Positions 1 to 4,257 of a stretch of DNA of 5,862 bases are shown here, piece by piece. Every line of letters starts with the position of its first letter. Within the stretch, counting starts at the first letter, position 1. Position numbers and translations under genes: made by a program. The notes under the pieces were generated by a model that was not told where the DNA came from, made no database searches, and saw only the letters and a list, made by a program, of their open reading frames with translations. The stretch comes from Elusimicrobiaceae bacterium (GTDB lineage: Bacteria > Elusimicrobiota > Elusimicrobia > Elusimicrobiales > Elusimicrobiaceae), in contig JAKSPG010000086.1 of the NCBI GenBank assembly GCA_024405075.1, positions 1 through 5,862 of the forward strand, written 5' to 3'.

Positions 1-745
1 ATTTGCGGGCAGAGTTCATGTCGCGTTCAATATTGCCAACAAGCTCTGCATAAATTTTGGTAGCGGTATCAAAACCGAACGAGGCCTCAATGTGTTCGTT
101 TTTAAGGTCACCGTCAATCGTCTTCGGCACGCCGATGACGCTGATGTCTACCCCTTGTTGTTTGAGATATTCGGCTATGACACACGCGTTGGTGTTAGAG
201 TCATCCCCCCCCACTACGACGAGCGCGTCCAATTTGTTTTTCAGAAGGTTATTTTTAGCCGCGGCCAGTTGTTCATCGGTCTCAATTTTCGTGCGGCCGG
301 ATTGGATTAAATCAAACCCGCCGGTGTTGCGATAGCCTTGCATTAACGCGGGAGTGATTTCCACGAGTTTATTGTCTACAATACCACTGGGCCCGCCCAA
401 AAAACCAAATAGCTTATTTTTGGTGTTGGCTTTTTTAAGCCCGTCCAATAGTCCGCCAATGACGTTATGCCCGCCCGGGGCCTGCCCGCCGGAGAGTACC
501 ACGCCCACGCGCACGGCTTTTTTGCACAGTGCTGCGTTGTTGCCTTTGACAAATGTAACGGCCGGAAGACCATACGTATTAGGGAAAATTTTCTTGACGG
601 TGGCCTGGTCAGCTACTGATTTGGTGGGTTTGCCCAGTTTCGGTTTTACAAACGCCGGGCCTTTTTTTAAGATAGCAGGCAGCACGGGCTGAAATTTAGC
701 GCGGTGCGTCTGCAACGGTGAACAAGCACATTTTTTTGCGGACAT
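1..745 (-). CDS. pfp: Pyrophosphate-dependent 6-phosphofructokinase, N-terminal part (3' end off-window)
   Basis: Cytoplasmic glycolytic enzyme that phosphorylates fructose 6-phosphate to fructose 1,6-bisphosphate using PPi instead of ATP, a reversible step. The frame is open from the ATG at 745 to the window edge (248 residues). Visible motifs: GVVLSGGQAPGGHNVI at residues 81-96 (phosphate-binding loop), FGFLGGPSGI at 113-122, GGDDSNTNA at 179-187 and PKTIDGDL at 207-214. In the family, Asp in GGDD (Gly in E. coli ATP-PfkA) and Lys in PKTIDGD (Gly in PfkA) mark PPi use; both are present. About 75 residues precede the first motif, typical of the longer PPi enzymes rather than the short bacterial ATP type. 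The start is supported by AGGAG at 752-756, six bases upstream. It has its own -10 box 40 bases upstream of the ATG and sits 58 bases after the pilin gene, so read-through from the pilin promoter is also possible. The specificity call is firm from motifs; the rest of the protein cannot be seen. Confidence 0.93.
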   Translation of the reverse strand, partial: MSAKKCACSPLQTHRAKFQPVLPAILKKGPAFVKPKLGKPTKSVADQATVKKIFPNTYGLPAVTFVKGNNAALCKKAVRVGVVLSGGQAPGGHNVIGGLLDGLKKANTKNKLFGFLGGPSGIVDNKLVEITPALMQGYRNTGGFDLIQSGRTKIETDEQLAAAKNNLLKNKLDALVVVGGDDSNTNACVIAEYLKQQGVDISVIGVPKTIDGDLKNEHIEASFGFDTATKIYAELVGNIERDMNSARK

Positions 746-784
746 GTTACGCTCCTAAAAATATAGAGATAAAACTTCCCCTAT

Positions 785-790
785 ATTATA
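785..790 (-). promoter_or_regulatory. -10 box of the phosphofructokinase promoter
   Basis: The minus strand reads TATAAT here, a perfect sigma70 -10 hexamer. Transcription would start near 777-779, giving a leader of a little over 30 bases before the ATG at 745, with AGGAG in it. The -35 region at 16-18 base spacing falls in the last codons of the pilin gene and reads about GCCGTA, which is a poor match. The promoter would therefore be weak or activator-dependent, or simply additional to pilin read-through. The 58-base gap holds no hairpin followed by a T-run, so I see no terminator between pilin and pfp. Confidence 0.5.
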
Positions 791-803
791 CAAAAATGAC
801 TTG

Positions 804-1328
804 TTAATACGGCATACCGGGGAAGTAGTAGACGTTGTGGTCTGTTCCGCTGGTAGTAGTGTGATTTTTTTTGTGTGTTACCAATTGACATAATTTATTA
901 GCACGGTTGTTGCTTTGTTTGGCATAGCAACGCCAGTATTGGTTCCAAGTCGGGTAGGTTGTATTTGCATATCCGGCGTATAGGTATACGTCGGATAAAT
1001 GGGAATCAAAAACTTTAACACCGTCGGGGTTGGAGGAAGTTCGTAGGTTTAAATCTAGGGTAATACCGTTACCTAGGGTGAGGATGTCGGAAGCAATCGT
1101 TCCTCCAAAATCCAGCGCCAGTTCATCCCACTGTTTGGTATATTGTCCGTTGGCCAGGTAATAGGCTTCTTCGGCATTACTAACTGCACGGGCCATAGTT
1201 ACTAAATTACTCATTCGGGATTTATCTACGGCCAATGTATATTGCGGCAGTGCTACCGCCGCCAAAATGCCGATAATTAAAACAACCACTAATAACTCAA
1301 TGAGTGTAAATGCTCTGTTACTTTTCAT
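804..1328 (-). CDS. Type IV prepilin / pseudopilin (N-methylation motif protein)
   Basis: Structural subunit of a type IV pilus or a related type II secretion-like fibre, inserted in the inner membrane and assembled outward. The 174-residue product starts with a very short leader, MKSNRA, then FTLIELLVVVLIIGILAAVA: the class III cleavage/methylation signal with Glu5 of the mature protein and one hydrophobic helix (mature residues about 1-24). The residue before the cut is Ala rather than the usual Gly. The rest is a soluble pilin head; Cys134 and Cys147 (12 residues between) probably form the C-terminal disulfide loop. I chose the ATG at 1328, not the upstream ATG at 1370: AGAGGAG lies nine bases before 1328, the short leader is normal for the family, and 1370 coincides with the expected transcription start. 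It is a single-gene unit with its own promoter and no assembly genes nearby. Major pilin, minor pilin and pseudopilin cannot be told apart from sequence alone; many Elusimicrobium pilins look like this. Confidence 0.92.
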   Translation of the reverse strand: MKSNRAFTLIELLVVVLIIGILAAVALPQYTLAVDKSRMSNLVTMARAVSNAEEAYYLANGQYTKQWDELALDFGGTIASDILTLGNGITLDLNLRTSSNPDGVKVFDSHLSDVYLYAGYANTTYPTWNQYWRCYAKQSNNRANKLCQLVTHKKNHTTTSGTDHNVYYFPGMPY

Positions 1329-1337
1329 ACAAAAAAG

Positions 1338-1344
1338 CTCCTCT
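1338..1344 (-). promoter_or_regulatory. Ribosome binding site of the prepilin gene
   Basis: The minus strand reads AGAGGAG, followed by a nine-base T-rich spacer and the ATG at 1328. This decides the start: the longer reading beginning at 1370 would have no such site and would add 14 residues to a leader that is already complete. Confidence 0.75.
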
Positions 1345-1375
1345 GGGGTGGAAGTAATAAAAAAAAACACCCTAC

Positions 1376-1403
1376 ATTATCGTTTTTTTTTTTGATATGT
1401 CAA
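1376..1403 (-). promoter_or_regulatory. Sigma70-type promoter of the prepilin gene
   Basis: On the minus strand, TTGACA (1398-1403, a perfect -35) is followed by a 16-base spacer and GATAAT (1376-1381, five of six bases of the -10 consensus). Transcription would begin near 1369-1370, giving a leader of about 41 bases that includes the ribosome binding site. Eleven of the 16 spacer bases are an unbroken A-run on this strand. The promoter lies in the 118-base gap just after the end of the degraded outer-membrane protein gene, so the pilin does not depend on the glycan operon upstream. No operator-like inverted repeat is visible. Confidence 0.75.
1383..1393 (-). repeat. Homopolymer run of 11 A (T on plus strand) inside the pilin promoter spacer
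   Basis: Eleven identical bases in a row lie between the -35 and -10 boxes of the prepilin promoter. A second run of nine A on the plus strand (1359-1367) lies in the pilin 5' leader. Homopolymers of this length are prone to slippage; a change of one or two bases here would alter the -35/-10 spacing from 16 to 15, 17 or 18. Whether it varies in reality cannot be seen from one sequence. Confidence 0.8.
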
Positions 1404-1446
1404 GTAAAATTTGCAGTATGGTGGAAATAGAAGGGCATTTGTCGTG

Positions 1447-2334
1447 TCAAAACCGAGGCAGGAACGACGAAAAGCCGGCATCTGCCATGGCCAAGGTTTC
1501 GTTGTCTTTGTAGGTAGTGGCGGGATCGGCATCGGTGTAGAGGCGGAGGATCGTGGAGGCGCCTTCCATGTTAGAAGTGGCTACTCCCACCGCGTGTGCA
1601 ATTTGTGCTTCTGTGGCACCGAGTGATAAAGCCGCATCAATGAGGGCTACTGCCAGTTGCGAACTGTTACTGCAGGAAGTCGCATTGAGTAAATTTTTAT
1701 GTTCCATAATCACGCCGTTTGCATCAATGGCGGCGGCCAAGGCGTCTGCGGCGGATTGGTTAGTGGGAGACAAAGAGGCCGACGGGTCCCCAATCATCAA
1801 CCCTGCGCCGTTATTAAAGTTAATATTGCGGGTATCTACCACCGGCAGGATAGAGCCGGTGCCGAGTGCGCGGCCGCTCACGGCGAAATTTTTGATTTTG
1901 AACCCTACTCCGGCATCTGCATTTACTAAAGCGCCCATGTTATTGCCTATAATTTTGGCAATATCATTAAGTTCTTCAAAGATGGTGGAGAGACTTTCGT
2001 TTGAACCAGGTTGGTTGTTGTTAATAGCTGTTTGCAGGGCTTTGTACTGGTGAGACATGTCTGTTAAGTTACGGATGCCTTCCAACACATGTTTAGTAAC
2101 TTGCATGTCTGCTCCGGCATTTAACAAAAGTCCTGCTTCATTGACGTCTTCCTGTTGAGCCAAAGCTGCCGGGTTCCAGTATTGTGCATCCGGGCCGTAA
2201 GCGGTAGCCACACCGGCGCCCCCCATGCCCGTGGCCCGCGGGCCGACAAACTGTCACGGTTGTGCGCCGGAGAGTTATGTGGATAGTAAAAGTATTCCGG
2301 TAAATAGTGTATGGCGAAGTATCGTTCGTTTCAT
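1447..2334 (-). pseudogene. Degraded outer-membrane protein gene (TraF/FadL-like, TraF_2 type), two in-frame stops and lost C-terminus
   Basis: The original product would have been a secreted beta-barrel-type outer-membrane protein. From the ATG at 2334 (AGGAG six bases upstream) the frame reads MKRTILRHTLFTGILLLST, then TAA (2275-2277), LSGAQP, then TGA (2254-2256), then QFVGPRATGMGGAGVATAYG. It then stays open for 259 codons counted from the Met in GMGG, to the TGA at 1447. The first part is a good signal peptide with a likely cut near LSGA/Q, and GxRATGMGGAGVA...YWNPAALA is the usual mature start of this family. Next comes a helical low-complexity stretch and NADAGVGFKIKNFAVSGRALG, like the soluble part of TraF_2 proteins. 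The frame ends abruptly at GFSSFLPRF with about 295 codons in total, whereas relatives I recall run to about 400 residues or more and continue into barrel strands. The internal ATG at 2226 has no ribosome binding site and would lose the signal peptide. It follows the GT2 gene by 25 bases and was probably part of that operon. The pseudogene state is well supported; the family name is moderately sure. Confidence 0.75.
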
Positions 2335-2340
2335 CAGAAT

Positions 2341-2345
2341 CTCCT
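2341..2345 (-). promoter_or_regulatory. Ribosome binding site of the degraded outer-membrane protein gene
   Basis: The minus strand reads AGGAG six bases before the ATG at 2334. With the signal peptide that follows, it identifies the original start of the gene and shows that the two stop codons lie inside the former coding region rather than upstream of it. Confidence 0.65.
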
Positions 2346-2359
2346 AAGTAGACTCGTAA

Positions 2360-3298
2360 TTATTTTTTGCGGTACGTAAAGGCAGTCATTTTTAAAAACA
2401 GCCGTGCCAGTTCAAATTCCAGGCGTTGGCGGAAATTAAGTCCGTTTCGCACAAACGCTTCATTGAGGTGGTAGCCGTGGTAGTGTGTATAGTTTTTGCG
2501 AAACGCGCCGATGAGGTATCCCAAAAAGCCGTGTTTGCCAAAATGGTCCCGCAAATAGGTGCGCAGATTTTCATCTTCCACCAGTTGTACGGAGTTTAAG
2601 AATCCGACCGTCCAAAACATGTGTGTGGTAGGCGAGGGCGCAAACGATTCCCGTGCTCCGCACAGGATGTGCTCATCGCCCGAATGTGGCTCATCAAAAG
2701 TACACTGCGCTAATACCTCGCCTTGCGGCAGGAAGATGCGGCCTTTCCGGTTGAGTACTTCGCTGGCGATAGCCAAGTGCGGAAATAGATTAGGGATGTT
2801 GTTATACATGTTCATCAGAACGCCGTCGCTAATGAGTGAAGTGCGGTAGATTACCGCAGGAACAAAAGTACATTGACGGAAAATGCGGGCTAAATTACAA
2901 CGTCCTTTAAATTCGTTTTTGCGGGTGAGCAGCATGTCGTAATCGTTTGTTTCCAAGGCGTTTTGAATTTCATCCCAGCTGTCCCAGCGGAAGGAATCAT
3001 CGTCGCACACCACCCATACATACGGTTTGCAAGCCAGTTCATAGGCGCGGGTAATGTTAGCATTCCCACCGATATTTTTTGTGTGGCGGATGTGTTTGAT
3101 ATTGGGAAATTTTTTGGCAAAGTCTGCAATAACTTCGCTAGAGCCGTCTTCGGAGGCGTTGTCCAGCACCGTTATAGGACACGCGTGCACGGGGCTTTCG
3201 GGCGCGGTCAGCTGCGCAAGTGTGCGGGTAATGTGCGGCTTACGGTTGTAAGTAGGAATTAAAATTTCTAACTTGTTTTCTAATTTAAATGTTTGCAT
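2360..3298 (-). CDS. Family 2 glycosyltransferase (GT-A fold), surface-glycan type
   Basis: Cytoplasmic inverting glycosyltransferase that would transfer a sugar from a nucleotide-sugar to a growing surface glycan. The 312-residue product begins directly with the GT-A domain: LIPTYNR at 13-19, the nucleotide-binding DNAS at 46-49, NIGGNANITRAYE at 75-87 and the metal-binding CDDDS at 98-102. The region after about residue 130 is the variable acceptor-binding part and is rich in aromatic residues and His (THYHGYH at 271-277). No transmembrane helix is visible. The start lies 14 bases after the GT8 stop and has no clear Shine-Dalgarno sequence, so translation probably depends on ribosomes coming from GT8. 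GC is about 50%, higher than GT8. Donor and acceptor cannot be deduced. Family assignment is firm. Confidence 0.92.
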   Translation of the reverse strand: MQTFKLENKLEILIPTYNRKPHITRTLAQLTAPESPVHACPITVLDNASEDGSSEVIADFAKKFPNIKHIRHTKNIGGNANITRAYELACKPYVWVVCDDDSFRWDSWDEIQNALETNDYDMLLTRKNEFKGRCNLARIFRQCTFVPAVIYRTSLISDGVLMNMYNNIPNLFPHLAIASEVLNRKGRIFLPQGEVLAQCTFDEPHSGDEHILCGARESFAPSPTTHMFWTVGFLNSVQLVEDENLRTYLRDHFGKHGFLGYLIGAFRKNYTHYHGYHLNEAFVRNGLNFRQRLEFELARLFLKMTAFTYRKK

Positions 3299-3312
3299 AA
3301 ACGGGTCGTTTT

Positions 3313-4257
3313 TTAATTGGGGTATTTACGAAAATAAAAAGGAATGCCCAATAGGCAAAATTGCACCCCGTACACACTTCTTTCTTTACTAAATATGTAT
3401 TTAATAAAAAAGTACATGAAGTAAGTGGAGATTTTCCTAAAAGGAGAACGACACGCATAAAAGTACCAATCTTTACGTTTAGCAACCTTTGAAAATGGAC
3501 CGCCGTTCCAAGGTTTCTTCCCACTAGTATAGTGGATAATGAAGGGATTTAGAGCAGCCTGTTCTACGAGTTCGCGATTTGGATTGAACGCACGTTCCGG
3601 CATTAAGCGGTAGAAACTATCTTGCACATTCCATTGATATCCTAACGGTAATATATGGGCATGTAATAAGCCGTTGATGGCATCCTGGTCTCCGCATTTT
3701 ATAACAGAACAATTTTTGTTGACATATTGGGCTAATTCAATCCCGGTGTTATGCTCACGCCACCAAGCTAAATTAATCAATAGTACACCCGCATTGATAT
3801 AGAAAAAATCTTTAAATATCATGTCTTTGCGGACCGTACGCCAATAGAAGTATCCCACATCTTCTACTCCGGCCAACGCGTACGCGTGGATATCTGTTTT
3901 GAATAAATTAGCCAAACTGCAGGTAACAATGATATCGCAATCTAAATAAATAATCTTATCCACCTCTGGCAATAAATCGGCCAATTGAAAACGGGCATAA
4001 GTAGTATTGGAAATGTGTGCCCCGCCAGCAGGGAATGATTTAAATAGATTTTCATCAATATCTATGAATACAATATGATGCGGTTTAATAGATTGTAAAG
4101 CTTTTAATTTTTGTTTGTGTTTTGATGAAATTTGGTTGCATAGAATATAAAAGGTTAATTCATCTTCCGGGGAGGCGTTGTACAAAATAGAGGTAAGAGT
4201 AACAGCCAAATATGGAAAATAATTAACATCGCCTGCTAATGCCACATTAATCTGCAT
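3313..4257 (-). CDS. Family 8 glycosyltransferase, LgtC-like
   Basis: Retaining glycosyltransferase, by family usually using UDP-galactose or UDP-glucose, acting at the cytoplasmic face on lipopolysaccharide-like acceptors. In the 314-residue product: NVALAGDVNYFPYLAVTLTS (4-23) is the nucleotide-binding start, DCD at 106-108 is the DXD metal motif, FYINAGVLLINLAWW (152-166) and GDQDAIN (189-195) are the donor and active-site motifs, and HYTSGKKPW (242-250) supplies the metal-binding His. These match the metal ligands known in LgtC. The basic and aromatic tail (about 270-314) could attach the enzyme to the membrane. The start is supported by AAGGAG at 4265-4270, seven bases upstream, and overlaps the end of the ThDP gene by 11 bases, which suggests coupled translation. 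Hand-counted GC is about 38% against about 50% on both sides, a sign of separate origin. Donor sugar is not determined. Confidence 0.94.
   Translation of the reverse strand: MQINVALAGDVNYFPYLAVTLTSILYNASPEDELTFYILCNQISSKHKQKLKALQSIKPHHIVFIDIDENLFKSFPAGGAHISNTTYARFQLADLLPEVDKIIYLDCDIIVTCSLANLFKTDIHAYALAGVEDVGYFYWRTVRKDMIFKDFFYINAGVLLINLAWWREHNTGIELAQYVNKNCSVIKCGDQDAINGLLHAHILPLGYQWNVQDSFYRLMPERAFNPNRELVEQAALNPFIIHYTSGKKPWNGGPFSKVAKRKDWYFYACRSPFRKISTYFMYFFIKYIFSKERSVYGVQFCLLGIPFYFRKYPN

Noticed and set aside
354..692. Plus-strand open frame of 112 codons
   Set aside because: It is antisense to the phosphofructokinase gene, whose conserved motifs fix the coding strand.
746..803. Intrinsic terminator between pilin and phosphofructokinase genes
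   Set aside because: No stable inverted repeat precedes a T-run in this gap; the A/T-rich sequence is better explained by the -10 box and leader of pfp.
1326..1370. Longer pilin starting at the ATG at 1370
   Set aside because: It would add 14 residues before an already complete leader, lacks a ribosome binding site and starts at about the predicted first transcribed base.
1553..2053. Plus-strand open frame of 166 codons
   Set aside because: It is antisense to the degraded outer-membrane gene, its product shows no recognisable motif and is Ala/Ser/Pro-rich as expected of a complementary frame, and there is no ribosome binding site.
2233..2244. Perfect 12-base palindrome GGCCCGCGGGCC
   Set aside because: It falls on the codons of the conserved GPRA stretch and has no T-run or partner repeat; coding constraint explains it better than an operator or terminator.
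2275..2334. A 19-residue leader peptide gene regulating the downstream frame
   Set aside because: The peptide is a typical signal peptide in frame with its expected mature protein, with no regulatory codon run and no attenuator-like hairpin; a nonsense mutation is simpler.
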